A stretch of 64,000 nt of DNA from Saccharospirillum sp043196875 (GTDB lineage: Bacteria; Pseudomonadota; Gammaproteobacteria; Pseudomonadales; Natronospirillaceae). Of the stretch, positions 24,557-35,607 are shown in pieces (the stretch's first letter is position 1; every line of letters starts with the position of its first letter). Below the pieces are notes generated by a model. The model worked only from the letters and a program-made list of their open reading frames with translations. It was not told where the DNA came from and did not search any database. The position numbers and the translations under genes were made by a program. The stretch spans positions 186,001-250,000 of the forward strand of contig NZ_JBEBMX010000006.1 of the NCBI RefSeq assembly GCF_043196875.1, in the 5' to 3' direction.

Positions 24557-26821
24557 ATGCCGGAGCCCGATTTCGACATGCCCTTAGCACTGCGCCCGTT
24601 AATATCCCGACACGCCTTGCGCTGGGGCGCTTTGTTGCTGGGATTGATGATCACCCTGTCGCTGGCGAGTTATCACCTTTTTGTGGCGCGCTACGATCAG
24701 CATTCCTTTATCCAGCGGCTCGATTATTTGTTCTACGACTGGCGCTACCAACTGCTCAACAGCGGCGACCGTTTTGCCCGCGCCGACGACCACATCGTGA
24801 TTGTCGATATCGACGAAGCCAGCCTCAAAGCTGAAGGTCGCTGGCCCTGGCCGCGCGATAAACTCGCCACCCTGACCCGGCAGTTAACCGAGGCCGGCGC
24901 TGTGGTCATCGGCTTCGATATTCTGATGTCCGAACCCCAGGCCAATCCGACGCGTCAGTTACAGCGGCAGGCGCTGATCGCAGGCAATACTGAGTTGGCG
25001 GAATCCCTGACACCTTTTATTCCGCTGACCGAGTACGACCAGATTCTGGCCAACAGCTTCGCCGACATCGATGTGGTGCTGCCCTTTTTATTGCAGGATG
25101 ACGCCCAGCTGCGCATCGGTGAATTGCCCGCGCCGGTCTATCAATTAACACCAGAGCAAACACAGCGGTTACTGATCGTTGAAGCTCAGGGTTACGCTGG
25201 TGCCGTGGATGTTTTGCAAAATGCAGCGGTGACGGCGGGCTCCATCGTGCCGACCATCGATGGCGATGGCACCTTGCGCTCAGCGCCTTTGGTGACGCGT
25301 TTTGAAGACGGCCTCTATCCATCCCTGGCGCTGGCGATGGGTCTGACCTACTACTTTCTTGACGGCATTGATCTCGACATCGTGCCCTTTAACAGCCATC
25401 TGGATGTGATCGACCGGCTGCACTTTGCCGACAAATCCCTGCGTGTCGATGCCGGCCGCGTATTGGTGCCCTACCTCGGTCCGCAAGGTCAATTTCCCTA
25501 CGTTTCGGCCACCGATGTCATCCATGGCAAAGCCAATCCGGATGTGTTCAGCAATGCGCTGGTATTGATTGGCACTTCATCGGTCGGCTTGTCGGATCTT
25601 CGGACCACCCCGGTCGGCACCCAATTTCCGGGCGTCGAAGTGCACGCCAATCTGCTCAATGGCCTGCTCGTCGGCAACTTTCCGTTCACCCCGGATTATG
25701 GCGACACCATGACCGCCATTCTGCTGATCATCCTGGGGGTTATTTTCTCGTTGATTTCCAGCCGACTGGGACCGCTGGCCTTGGCTTCGGCGACCGCTTT
25801 GTTGCTGATCATGCTGATTGCCGTCAACTTTTCGCTGTGGATTTATCAGCAGATGGCCTTGCCGTTGGCGAGCAGCGTTTTGTTAACGCTGGCGTTGGGC
25901 ACGCTGCATTTATTGGAAGGTTTTTTAAGCGAGCGACGCCATAAACAACACGTCACCAACGTCTTCGGCCAGTACGTTCCCAAAGCGCACATTGAGCGCA
26001 TGCTCAGTAACCCGGAAGCCTATGGTTTCGAAGGTGACAACCGCGAAATGACGGTGCTGTTTTCCGATGTGCGTTCGTTCACTACTATTTCTGAATCCTT
26101 AAGTGCAACCCAACTCAAAGACTTACTGAATCGATATTTCACACCCATCACCGCGGTGATTTTTAATCACCAAGGCACCATCGATAAATACGTCGGCGAT
26201 ATGGTGATGGCGTTCTGGGGCGCGCCCTTGGAAGACCCCGAGCATCCACGTCATGCATTGGAAGCAGCGGTGGCAATGATCGCCACTACCGAAGCGTTAA
26301 ACCCGGAATTACAGGCCCTGGGTTATCCGGAAATTCAGGTGGGTATCGGTTTGAATACCGGGCCAATGAACGTCGGCGACATGGGCTCGACCTATCGCCG
26401 CGCGTACACCGTGCTCGGCGATGCGGTGAATCTGGGATCGCGTCTGGAAAGCCTGACCAAGTTCTACGGCGTGAAAATACTGATCGGCCCACAGACCCGG
26501 GCAGCGATCGATGACTGGGCGTTCCGTCCTATTGATCGCATCCGCGTTAAAGGCAAAACCGAACCGGTGGCGGTGTTTGAACCCTGGGGAAAACTGAGTG
26601 ACTTAACGGCCGATCAGCGCGCCGAATTGGATGCGTTGGATGACGCTTACCAACTCTATTTACAACAAAACTGGGAGGCGGCGCACGCTGCTTTTGAACA
26701 ACTGAAAGCACAGAGCGAACAAGCCAAATTATACGAGGTCTACCTGGAGCGTATCGCCATTCTCGAGCAGGAAACCCTGCCCGAAAACTGGGATGGCAGC
26801 TTCACCCATACCAGTAAATAA
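24557..26821 (+). CDS. CHASE2 domain-containing adenylate/guanylate cyclase
   Basis: The roughly 754-residue membrane-bound class III nucleotidyl cyclase has an N-terminal helix (WGALLLGLMITLSLASYHLF) and a large periplasmic CHASE2 sensor (about 45-360, with HIVIVDIDEASLKAEGRWPWPRD). Three clustered helices follow, then a cyclase domain. The metal Asp residues are in VLFSDVRSFTT and YVGDMVMAFWG, and the transition-state region DAVNLGSRLE is present. A short C-terminal helical tail follows. It probably makes cAMP in response to an outside signal. No good ribosome binding site marks the start; ATG 24500 and others are possible. Confidence 0.9.
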   Translation: MPEPDFDMPLALRPLISRHALRWGALLLGLMITLSLASYHLFVARYDQHSFIQRLDYLFYDWRYQLLNSGDRFARADDHIVIVDIDEASLKAEGRWPWPRDKLATLTRQLTEAGAVVIGFDILMSEPQANPTRQLQRQALIAGNTELAESLTPFIPLTEYDQILANSFADIDVVLPFLLQDDAQLRIGELPAPVYQLTPEQTQRLLIVEAQGYAGAVDVLQNAAVTAGSIVPTIDGDGTLRSAPLVTRFEDGLYPSLALAMGLTYYFLDGIDLDIVPFNSHLDVIDRLHFADKSLRVDAGRVLVPYLGPQGQFPYVSATDVIHGKANPDVFSNALVLIGTSSVGLSDLRTTPVGTQFPGVEVHANLLNGLLVGNFPFTPDYGDTMTAILLIILGVIFSLISSRLGPLALASATALLLIMLIAVNFSLWIYQQMALPLASSVLLTLALGTLHLLEGFLSERRHKQHVTNVFGQYVPKAHIERMLSNPEAYGFEGDNREMTVLFSDVRSFTTISESLSATQLKDLLNRYFTPITAVIFNHQGTIDKYVGDMVMAFWGAPLEDPEHPRHALEAAVAMIATTEALNPELQALGYPEIQVGIGLNTGPMNVGDMGSTYRRAYTVLGDAVNLGSRLESLTKFYGVKILIGPQTRAAIDDWAFRPIDRIRVKGKTEPVAVFEPWGKLSDLTADQRAELDALDDAYQLYLQQNWEAAHAAFEQLKAQSEQAKLYEVYLERIAILEQETLPENWDGSFTHTSK

Positions 26822-26826
26822 ATCGG

Positions 26827-27522
26827 TTATTCACTCAACATGAAATCGACGGCCGCCTGGGCATGAATCGCTGTGGTATCGACTAAGGTGACGACGGTAT
26901 CGGCCTGCTGCACCAACAAACCAATTTCAGTGCAGCCCAGAATAACCGCCTCAGCGCCGTCTGCCGCCAAGGCATCAATGATGCGTAAGTATTCCTGCTT
27001 TGACTCCGCGTCTGTTTTGCCCAGACAAAGCTCTTGGTAAATAACGCGGTGTACAATGGCGCGATCAGCTTCGTTGGGCACCACCACATCCAGTCCAAAT
27101 TTATCGGCCAACCGGCCCTTATAAAAATCCTGCTCCATGGTAAAGGCGGTGCCCAATAAACCGACCCGGCTGACGCCCTGTTTCAGCAAAACCTCAGCGG
27201 TGGCATCGGCAATATGCAGGATAGGAATGTCGAGCGCAGCTTCGATCTGCGGCGCCACCTTGTGCATGGTATTGGTACAGATCAACAGCGCTTCGGCGCC
27301 GGCGTTTTGCACCTTGACTGCCGCGTCGCTTAACAAAGATGCAGTCGCGTCCCAGTCGCCAGCGTGCTGCAGTTTTTCGATGGGATCGAAATCGACGCTG
27401 ACCATAGCGATCTGCCCCGAATGCAAACCGCCGAGCCGAGCTTTCACGCCTTCGTTAATCGCGCGGTAATAACCCACCGTGCTTTCCCAGCTCATACCGC
27501 CCAATAAACCGATGGTTTTCAT
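26827..27522 (-). CDS. Aspartate/glutamate racemase family protein
   Basis: The 231-residue cytosolic enzyme resembles E. coli YgeA. The N-terminal GLLGGMSWESTVGYY motif, the first catalytic Cys in LLICTNTMHK (about residue 82) and the second in LGCTEIGLL (about 196) are all present, so the cofactor-independent two-thiol racemisation mechanism should work. It may supply D-amino acids for cell wall or signalling. GAGGAGG precedes the ATG. It is convergent with the cyclase gene, with five bases between the stops. Confidence 0.9.
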   Translation of the reverse strand: MKTIGLLGGMSWESTVGYYRAINEGVKARLGGLHSGQIAMVSVDFDPIEKLQHAGDWDATASLLSDAAVKVQNAGAEALLICTNTMHKVAPQIEAALDIPILHIADATAEVLLKQGVSRVGLLGTAFTMEQDFYKGRLADKFGLDVVVPNEADRAIVHRVIYQELCLGKTDAESKQEYLRIIDALAADGAEAVILGCTEIGLLVQQADTVVTLVDTTAIHAQAAVDFMLSE

Positions 27523-27615
27523 CCGTCCTCCTCACACCCTGATGCAATAGCAACAACTGACATCCTAGTACAACACATTTTCATCAACCTGTGGTGCCGC
27601 TTACTAGATATGCAA

Positions 27616-27645
27616 CAAAAAAAGCGCCAGGAATCCCTGACGCTT
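27616..27645 (-). terminator. Rho-independent terminator after katG
   Basis: On the minus strand AAGCGTCAGG and CCTGGCGCTT pair in a 10-bp stem (one G-T pair) followed by a T run. The hairpin begins about 20 bases after the katG stop. Confidence 0.85.
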
Positions 27646-27664
27646 CTTGCACTGCTCGATGCGC

Positions 27665-29839
<2,175 letters not shown>

Positions 29840-30133
29840 GATTCGCTCTCCTGTGGGTGTTTACGTTTTCACGAAACAACTCTGTCGTGGCTTATAGGTA
29901 TAGTCGAGGAGCCGATGATCACTCCAATTTATGATCTTTAAGCGGGCGATAGTTTTTAACTTAAACAGCGGAGAACGCCGGCATAGCTGCCTACAAACGC
30001 CATTCGCAGACGAAGATGGTAGACGGATGACACTGATGTCGTCGGATTTTTTACAAGCAAAGGCTATTAAAAAGTCCGGATAGATGAAGAGGTTGTCTAA
30101 TCGCTGCAATGATATCGACGCAGGCAAGCCGTT

Positions 30134-30571
30134 TCAGCGCTCAAACACCGTGGTGATTTGATAATCCTTATGCGGCCCGACCACCTGGAAACTCAGTTCA
30201 AACCGTTCGGCCGAATAAAATACAAAACGGCCGTCATAGTGGTCAGCAATGCACAGATGATGGGAGGTCAGCTCGTGCGCGCGTTCAAAATCGAACGCCA
30301 AAAACAGCTTGCCGGTACTGACGCCATCGGCAAAATCGATGGCCAGACCCGTGTCCGTCTGGCGATACAAGTAAGCTCGTTGTGCATGAATCGGCTGACC
30401 GTTCGGGCCCGGCCAGGATAGTTTTTCCAGATAATCCAGTTGAGGGTTGTGATCAGCGCTATCAGTAAATTCCGCCGTTCCATTCATTACAGGTTGATTG
30501 CTAACCTCGCGCTGCAATCGCCAATGGCCGCGAAAGTAATTCAGCAATTGGTCGGCTCTTACTTCAAACAT
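30134..30571 (-). CDS. DUF6314 family protein
   Basis: The 145-residue cytosolic protein fits the DUF6314 pattern. It has an initial YFRGHWRLQR, a TAEFTD strand, AQRAYLYRQTDTGLAIDFADG, HHLCIADHYDGRF in the middle and VVGPHKDYQITTVFER at the end. The fold is probably a small lipocalin-like or SRPBCC-like barrel. The function is unknown. The start (ATG 30571) has only a weak ribosome binding site. It is 12 bases downstream of the lipoprotein gene at 30584-30937 and could be in one transcript with it. Confidence 0.75.
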   Translation of the reverse strand: MFEVRADQLLNYFRGHWRLQREVSNQPVMNGTAEFTDSADHNPQLDYLEKLSWPGPNGQPIHAQRAYLYRQTDTGLAIDFADGVSTGKLFLAFDFERAHELTSHHLCIADHYDGRFVFYSAERFELSFQVVGPHKDYQITTVFER

Positions 30572-30583
30572 AACAACTCAATA

Positions 30584-30937
30584 TCATTCATCCCGGCAAT
30601 AGCCATCACCAGGCTCAACATTCAGACAATTCTCTTTATCCATTAACCATTTCATACCCGTGCCTTCACCATCGGTAGCACGAATGGTGGCGGTCTCGCC
30701 ATTCATATCAAAACGAATATGGTCACCGTCGGCAACACCAACATAGTTTACCGGGCCGTCCAGATTGGCGATGGTTAGTTGAAACTGATCTGGCCCACCG
30801 GCGATATCCAGATAGGTGCCTTCCGGGCCCCACCAGCGGCCTTGCCAGTTCAAGTCTGTCGAGGGTGAATTCATCGTTTCAGCACAACCGGCAACGATAA
30901 ACCCGAGCGCCAGTATCACAGCTTTGCGCAACAACAC
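30584..30937 (-). CDS. Small lipoprotein of unknown function
   Basis: The 117-residue protein has a lipoprotein signal (LLRKAVILALGFIVAGC, lipobox VAGC) and a short beta-rich domain containing WQGRWWGPEGTYLDI and two late Cys residues (ENCLNVEPGDGYC). The GTG at 30937 is preceded by GAGAGG five bases upstream and follows one base after the stop of the upstream gene, so translation is probably coupled. I do not recognise the family. It is probably anchored in the outer or inner membrane. Confidence 0.65.
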   Translation of the reverse strand: MLLRKAVILALGFIVAGCAETMNSPSTDLNWQGRWWGPEGTYLDIAGGPDQFQLTIANLDGPVNYVGVADGDHIRFDMNGETATIRATDGEGTGMKWLMDKENCLNVEPGDGYCRDE

Positions 30938-30938
30938 A

Positions 30939-31160
30939 TCAACCTCTCGTATGACTTTGGGCAACGGCCTGGATCAGCATTAAGGCACTGGCCTGGGCAA
31001 GATAACAATCCCGATGATTACCGAGATCGGACTGGAAGCGGGAGCGGAGCTGATAATAATGCTCAAGCAATGATTGGATTTCGCTTAGAGAATTCTGCTT
31101 TAAGGAGTGTTCCATGCGCTGAACAGTTTCGCGCACTTGCGCTTCGGTTGGCGGCATCAT
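30939..31160 (-). CDS. Small helical orphan protein
   Basis: The frame encodes about 73 residues, almost entirely predicted alpha-helix: TEAQVRETVQRMEHSL, EIQSLLEHYYQLRSRFQ and AQASALMLIQAVAQ. No signal or membrane segment is visible. ATG 31160 is preceded by GGGAG; an ATG at 31187 is possible but less well placed. Its stop is one base from the GTG of the lipoprotein gene, which argues that both are real and translated together. No family is recognised. Confidence 0.5.
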   Translation of the reverse strand: MMPPTEAQVRETVQRMEHSLKQNSLSEIQSLLEHYYQLRSRFQSDLGNHRDCYLAQASALMLIQAVAQSHTRG

Positions 31161-31227
31161 TTCAGCTCCCGTCGCTGACTGATGCATTTATTCTACGGCC
31201 CTTGGAATAGGCTTACTAGTTTGAAAG

Positions 31228-31276
31228 GACTCTGTCGCTGCGCACCAAAAAATAATCGGTAGCGGGCGACAGAGTC
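31228..31276. repeat. 11-base perfect inverted repeat
   Basis: GACTCTGTCGC at 31228-31238 and GCGACAGAGTC at 31266-31276 are exact inverse copies around a 27-base loop. The loop contains a short ACC/GGT pairing and a run of A's on the plus strand. It lies just after the stop of the DUF1127 gene and may fold as a 3' structure or small RNA. Confidence 0.7.
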
Positions 31277-31289
31277 TGAACCGTACCCA

Positions 31290-31538
31290 TCATTCCTTCC
31301 AGAACGGTTTACTGGCTTCACGGCGCAGAGTTCCGGGTGTCAGGCCGGCGTCTTTTTCCACACGGTGAACGTCCATAACAATCAGTTCAGTGCGCAGACG
31401 CGCGCGGGATTCAGAGCGGCGGTGCCATACGTTCAGCGTTGCCAAAGCCAGTTTCAGGCGACGCACCAGGGCGGAACGACCGTGCTCGACGGCGTCGTCA
31501 ACGCTCGCTTTAGAGTTATTCAGCAATGCAGTGTTCAT
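31290..31538 (-). CDS. DUF1127 family small protein (YjiS-like)
   Basis: The 82-residue protein ends in the DUF1127 pattern: a basic helix VWHRRSESRARLRTEL, then VEKDAGLTPGTLRREASKPFW. In Agrobacterium such proteins act in phosphate and carbon metabolism through RNA. The exact role here is unknown. GGAGATGACACT precedes ATG 31538. It is divergent from the LysR gene at 31646, a common arrangement in which the LysR protein controls its neighbour. Confidence 0.8.
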   Translation of the reverse strand: MNTALLNNSKASVDDAVEHGRSALVRRLKLALATLNVWHRRSESRARLRTELIVMDVHRVEKDAGLTPGTLRREASKPFWKE

Positions 31539-31645
31539 AGTGTCATCTCCATGAAATATGAATTGAGTCAGACCTGCGATTGCTATTAAAGTGCTCTATA
31601 GTGGCTTTATCCATCAGTCTTTGGCGAAGGAGGCGTTCGTAAAAC

Positions 31646-32584
31646 ATGAACATCAACAACATCAAGCTGGATAAGCTCCGCTCCTTCGTGCTGGTGGCCG
31701 ACGAGGGCAACCTGACGCGCGCCGCCAAGCAGCGTCATACCACGCCTTCGGCCGTCAGCGAGCACTTACGTCAATTGGAAGATCAGTTCGGGGTACCGCT
31801 GTTCGATCGCTCCAGCCGTGGTATGGAACTCACGCCCGAGGGTCGCAAACTGCTGCCACCAGCGCGCCAGGCGCTGATGCAGATTGCCGAATTGGATGAG
31901 ATTGCACGCTCATTGCGCACCGAAAAACCCACCACTTTATTGCTCGGTCTCAATGCACCGCCGGAATATCTGAAGGTCGATCAACTGCTGCGCCAGGTGG
32001 CGCGTGATCTGCCTGAAGCCCAGCTGGAACTGGTGACCAGCAGCTCCTATATGATTGCCGACCAGGTGCGTGAGGGTAAGCTCGATCTGGGCTTTATGTA
32101 CGGCGACCCGCAACACGAAGCGGTGTTGCCCATCCGCCTGGCCGACATTGAATTTTGTGTGGTCGGCCCACCCGATTGCGGCCACGCAGCCCTACCGCCC
32201 AGCGCTGAAGAGCGTCGCAACCTGCCGTGGATTTGGGCCTCATGCAATTGCCCGGTCTCGCATCTGATGCCCGGCATCATTGGCTTTGAGCGCGAACAGA
32301 CCAAGGTGGTGTCATCGTCGGAGGATGAACACGTCACCCTGTCGATGATTCGCGCTGGCTTGGGTTATGGCGTGGTCGAAAAGGAACTGTCGCAACACTG
32401 GGAAGACCGCGGCAGTGTGCGCATTATGAAAGACAAACCGATCACCGCCGGTCTCAATCTGGTGATTCGCCGCGATCGTAAAGACCGCAAAACCCTGGCG
32501 TCGGTTATTGCGCTGGCCCAGTCACTCTGGGCACCGACGGCTGTTGAGCAAACAGCCAACCTCGACGAATCGGTTCACGCCTAA
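31646..32584 (+). CDS. LysR family transcriptional regulator
   Basis: The 312-residue regulator has an N-terminal winged helix-turn-helix (LRSFVLVADEGNLTRAAKQR, then TPSAVSEHLRQLEDQFGVPLF, residues about 10-55) and a C-terminal substrate-binding domain (about 90-300). The inducer is unknown. GGAGG lies rather far upstream of ATG 31646. It probably regulates the divergent DUF1127 gene and perhaps the DUF5694 gene, which starts 45 bases after its stop. Confidence 0.93.
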   Translation: MNINNIKLDKLRSFVLVADEGNLTRAAKQRHTTPSAVSEHLRQLEDQFGVPLFDRSSRGMELTPEGRKLLPPARQALMQIAELDEIARSLRTEKPTTLLLGLNAPPEYLKVDQLLRQVARDLPEAQLELVTSSSYMIADQVREGKLDLGFMYGDPQHEAVLPIRLADIEFCVVGPPDCGHAALPPSAEERRNLPWIWASCNCPVSHLMPGIIGFEREQTKVVSSSEDEHVTLSMIRAGLGYGVVEKELSQHWEDRGSVRIMKDKPITAGLNLVIRRDRKDRKTLASVIALAQSLWAPTAVEQTANLDESVHA

Positions 32585-32629
32585 GTCTGCCGTTTTGTGC
32601 CCTATGGATTCTTAACTAAGGAGAAACCG

Positions 32630-33532
32630 ATGTACTCCCGCTTTTCCAGCGCTCTGTTGATCGCCCTGATTATTTGCCTGAAACCCGCCGTCAGCTTTGC
32701 CGACGAACCCATTCAAATCATGTTGCTGGGTGTCGATCATCTGCGCCAACTGTACAACGACACCCCAGAATCCGATGTTTTCAGCGATAAAAAACAAGCC
32801 GAATTAGCGGCCATTCGCGACGACCTGGCCGCCTTTGCACCGCAGCAAATCATGGTGGAAATCGACCGCAGTGAACAAGCGCAATTAAGCGCTAATTACC
32901 AAGCTTATTTAAACGGCGACATGATCATTAAAGGCCAGCCCTACGGCCGCAGTGAACGCTATCAAATCGGTTACAAGCTGGCTCAAACACTCGGCCTGAA
33001 AGACCTTACAGCCGCCGATTCCTACGACTACACACCCCAATGGGCCTTAGACAGCGGCAACAATATAGAGCGATACCAGGCTGCACTGGGCGACTTGCAA
33101 GGCAATATTCGTCCACTGATTCAAGCCGTGCAAAACGATGAACTGTCACTCTACGACTATCTGGCGCTGATGAACCAACCCGAAACCATCAGTTTCACGC
33201 ATCGCATTTTGTTCAATACACCGGCCTATGTGATGCACGGTGATTTCAGCGAAGAAGCCAAACAACAAATGGAATTGGACAGCATCAATTCCGACTATAT
33301 CGGCGCCGAATTTATCGGCCTTTTTTACCAGCGCAACCTGAATATTTATTCCAATATTCTGAACGCTCAACTGGAATCGGGTGCGCAACGAGTACTGGTG
33401 ATCTTTGGTCAATTGCACATCGGCGTATTGCAGGAATTATTCGCCAACAACCCCAACTACGAGATCGTCTCGCCGCTGGTCTATCTACACAGCGACGAAG
33501 CCGAACGTCTGGCCGCTTCGTTCGCTCAGTAG
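32630..33532 (+). CDS. DUF5694 exported protein (TraB/Tiki-like)
   Basis: The 300-residue protein has a signal peptide (MYSRFSSALLIALIICLKPAVSFA, then DEP). The domain begins IQIMLLGVDHLRQLYND and continues with APQQIMVEIDRSEQ, ending RVLVIFGQLHIGVLQELF. This GxxH...E...GxxH layout is shared by TraB/Tiki/erythromycin-esterase-like folds and matches DUF5694. It acts outside the cytoplasm; the function is unknown. ATG 32630 has AAGGAG at ideal spacing; an upstream ATG-less extension was ignored. A hairpin terminator follows the stop. Confidence 0.78.
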   Translation: MYSRFSSALLIALIICLKPAVSFADEPIQIMLLGVDHLRQLYNDTPESDVFSDKKQAELAAIRDDLAAFAPQQIMVEIDRSEQAQLSANYQAYLNGDMIIKGQPYGRSERYQIGYKLAQTLGLKDLTAADSYDYTPQWALDSGNNIERYQAALGDLQGNIRPLIQAVQNDELSLYDYLALMNQPETISFTHRILFNTPAYVMHGDFSEEAKQQMELDSINSDYIGAEFIGLFYQRNLNIYSNILNAQLESGAQRVLVIFGQLHIGVLQELFANNPNYEIVSPLVYLHSDEAERLAASFAQ

Positions 33533-33544
33533 CCACGACCGCCA

Positions 33545-33585
33545 GCGATAGCGGCAACCAGCTGATCATTGGTTGTCGCTATCGC
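33545..33585 (+). terminator. Hairpin terminator after the DUF5694 gene
   Basis: GCGATAGCGGCAACCA (33545-33560) pairs with TGGTTGTCGCTATCGC (33570-33585), 16 bp with a single G-T pair. A weak T run (CCATTTTATA) follows. Confidence 0.7.
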
Positions 33586-33662
33586 TCCATTTTATAAATA
33601 CTGATACTTATTTAATCTCTCTGGGCGTCTACTAGGCTGATCACAAGCCGGAGACCTCGCTG

Positions 33663-34637
33663 ATGAAACCTCTGCCCATCGACCACCCCGAACTGGCCAA
33701 CGGCCTGACCAACCACGTACCCATGGTGATCAGCGCGCTTAAGGAACTGGGCGCCAGCGAACAGGTTATACGCCGCTACCAGGACCTCACAGCCGCCAAG
33801 CTGCAAGCCATCACCGAACCACCAACGGACATTTCCAACGACAGCGTGCTGCAAGGCTGGCTCGGTCGGCAAACCAATTACAGTGGCCTGTATCGTTATT
33901 TTTATCAGCAAACTCAAAGCACCGACCTGCACACCCTGCTCAACCGCTACCTGCCCGGCCTGGCCGAAGGTTTAGCCAGCCGCGCCTTCCACCCGCTGAT
34001 CCGGCTCGGTCACGCCGTGCACGATCGCAACACCGAAGAAGTCGCCGCCGCCCTCGCCTACTGGGTGTGGGCCTACCAATCCTTGCCTTACCCCAGCGCG
34101 GATCAGCCGACCGATAAAACACCGGCCGACGTCTTTCCCACCTTATTGACGGCGGTGGACTGGCCTGAGCACCGCATCGACGGCGGCCCGCTTATCAGCG
34201 ACGACTTTCTTGCCGTCACCCGTCTGCCGGCCTACCAGCAACTGCGGTTTCAACTGCACCCGCAGCAATTGGAACTGAGCGCGCTGCGCCAACTGGCCAT
34301 CCAGGCTTACTGGATGCACGACGATTTCACTCTCTTGCATGGCGTCACCAGTTCGCTCGCCATCGAACGCCTCAGCGTCTGGCTGGAACGACCGGAGGTG
34401 TTACTGGAGCCTTACTGGAAAGGTCTGGTGATTGCCTGGTTATCGAAAGGAATAAGATGGCGGGAAGTGGCATGGCCGAGCGAGCCTCCGGCGCTGTCGG
34501 TTGACCCATTGCGCCAGCGCGCAACGCAGAGCACAAACGACCACACCATTAAATTGGTCGCCGCCTGCCTCAGCCTCTATCAACAAAGCGACGACGTGCT
34601 CTATCTGCACGCGGCCCAGCGCGCACTGGAAAAATAA
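33663..34637 (+). CDS. Questin oxidase-like protein
   Basis: The 324-residue cytosolic protein matches the questin oxidase-like family. The N-terminus ANGLTNHVPMVISALKELGAS and the central FHPLIRLGHAVHDRNTEEVAAAL region, followed by YWVWAYQSLP, contain the conserved His residues. Fungal members open anthraquinone rings in a Baeyer-Villiger-like step. The bacterial role is not known and activity is not implied. GGAG precedes ATG 33663. It is convergent with the AraC gene, with four bases between the stops. Confidence 0.7.
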   Translation: MKPLPIDHPELANGLTNHVPMVISALKELGASEQVIRRYQDLTAAKLQAITEPPTDISNDSVLQGWLGRQTNYSGLYRYFYQQTQSTDLHTLLNRYLPGLAEGLASRAFHPLIRLGHAVHDRNTEEVAAALAYWVWAYQSLPYPSADQPTDKTPADVFPTLLTAVDWPEHRIDGGPLISDDFLAVTRLPAYQQLRFQLHPQQLELSALRQLAIQAYWMHDDFTLLHGVTSSLAIERLSVWLERPEVLLEPYWKGLVIAWLSKGIRWREVAWPSEPPALSVDPLRQRATQSTNDHTIKLVAACLSLYQQSDDVLYLHAAQRALEK

Positions 34638-34641
34638 CGGC

Positions 34642-35481
34642 TCACACCAAGGACGCCGGCGCCAAGGACGACAGCCAATGGCGTGGCGACACACCGCATT
34701 GGGATTTGAACGCCCGCGACAACGCCGCTTCTCCGCTGTAACCAACCTCGGCGGCAACAACTGCTAACGATCGTCCCCGGCGTAATGACTGCTGCGCCAG
34801 CCGAATCCGCCAGCCCTGCAGATAAGCGCCCATGGTCACGCCCACCACCGCCTTAAACGTATTGGCGAACACACTGCGCGACATTCGCGACTGTTCCGCC
34901 AGCGATTCCAGCGCCCAGGCATGGGCCGGGTTTTCATGCATCGCAATCAGCGCATGACGCAGTTTGGGATGCGCCATACCGGCCAGCATGCCGCTGTCGA
35001 CCTGATCAGTTTCCATCAGGTAGCGCACCACCTGAATCAGCACCGCCTCGAACAGACGATTGATCAACGCCTGGCGCCCACAGCGCTGATCAAAGGCTTC
35101 TTCAAACAACAAGGCCAATAACGCATCGGTGCCAAAGAGACTCGACAGCGGCAGACAGGTGACCGCCGGCAAGGCATCCGCCAAAGGGTTACTAATACCG
35201 CCATCGAAATGCAGGTCGGCGCAGACCAGCTCGGCCGGGTTGGTTTCATCGGCGATAAACTGCCGACTGAGCGCACGCGGATAGAGCAGCAGACTGGGTT
35301 CGTGAATCTCTAAATCGGCCAAACCGGAATGACGTACCTTCAAGCGACCGGACTTAACCAGATGTAACTGCCCCACGCCCTCGCCCGCCGGGATATTCTG
35401 CACGCCACACAAGCGACCAGAATGAAACAGGCTGGCATGGACGGAGAACCGGTCCAAGAGTGCTTCCAAGCGATCCGCCAT
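34642..35481 (-). CDS. AraC family transcriptional regulator (cupin-6 N-terminus)
   Basis: The 279-residue regulator has an N-terminal cupin-like sensing domain (LHLVKSGRLKVRH and PSLLLYPRALSRQF). Two C-terminal helix-turn-helix units follow (WALESLAEQSRMSRSVFANTFK and SLAVVAAEVGYSGEAALSRAFK). It is divergent from ohr, with 126 bases between the starts, so control of ohr is a reasonable inference. The sensed molecule is unknown. ATG 35481 has GGCGGAA upstream. Confidence 0.92.
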   Translation of the reverse strand: MADRLEALLDRFSVHASLFHSGRLCGVQNIPAGEGVGQLHLVKSGRLKVRHSGLADLEIHEPSLLLYPRALSRQFIADETNPAELVCADLHFDGGISNPLADALPAVTCLPLSSLFGTDALLALLFEEAFDQRCGRQALINRLFEAVLIQVVRYLMETDQVDSGMLAGMAHPKLRHALIAMHENPAHAWALESLAEQSRMSRSVFANTFKAVVGVTMGAYLQGWRIRLAQQSLRRGRSLAVVAAEVGYSGEAALSRAFKSQCGVSPRHWLSSLAPASLV

Positions 35482-35607
35482 AAGAACAATTCCGCCTAAT
35501 CGATACTTAAAGTTAAGAAATAAACACTATTTAAAACCTATAGTACTGATAATCCCTTAAAGTACCAACCTCATTCAGCACAAGCCGACAGGCTCAGGAG
35601 TAATACA

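Noticed and set aside
29890..29910. OxyR site in front of katG
   Set aside because: Only scattered ATAG/CTAT pieces are present and the spacing does not fit the full OxyR pattern.
29861..30127. Minus-strand open frame of 88 codons upstream of katG
   Set aside because: No ribosome binding site or family features; it overlaps the katG promoter region.
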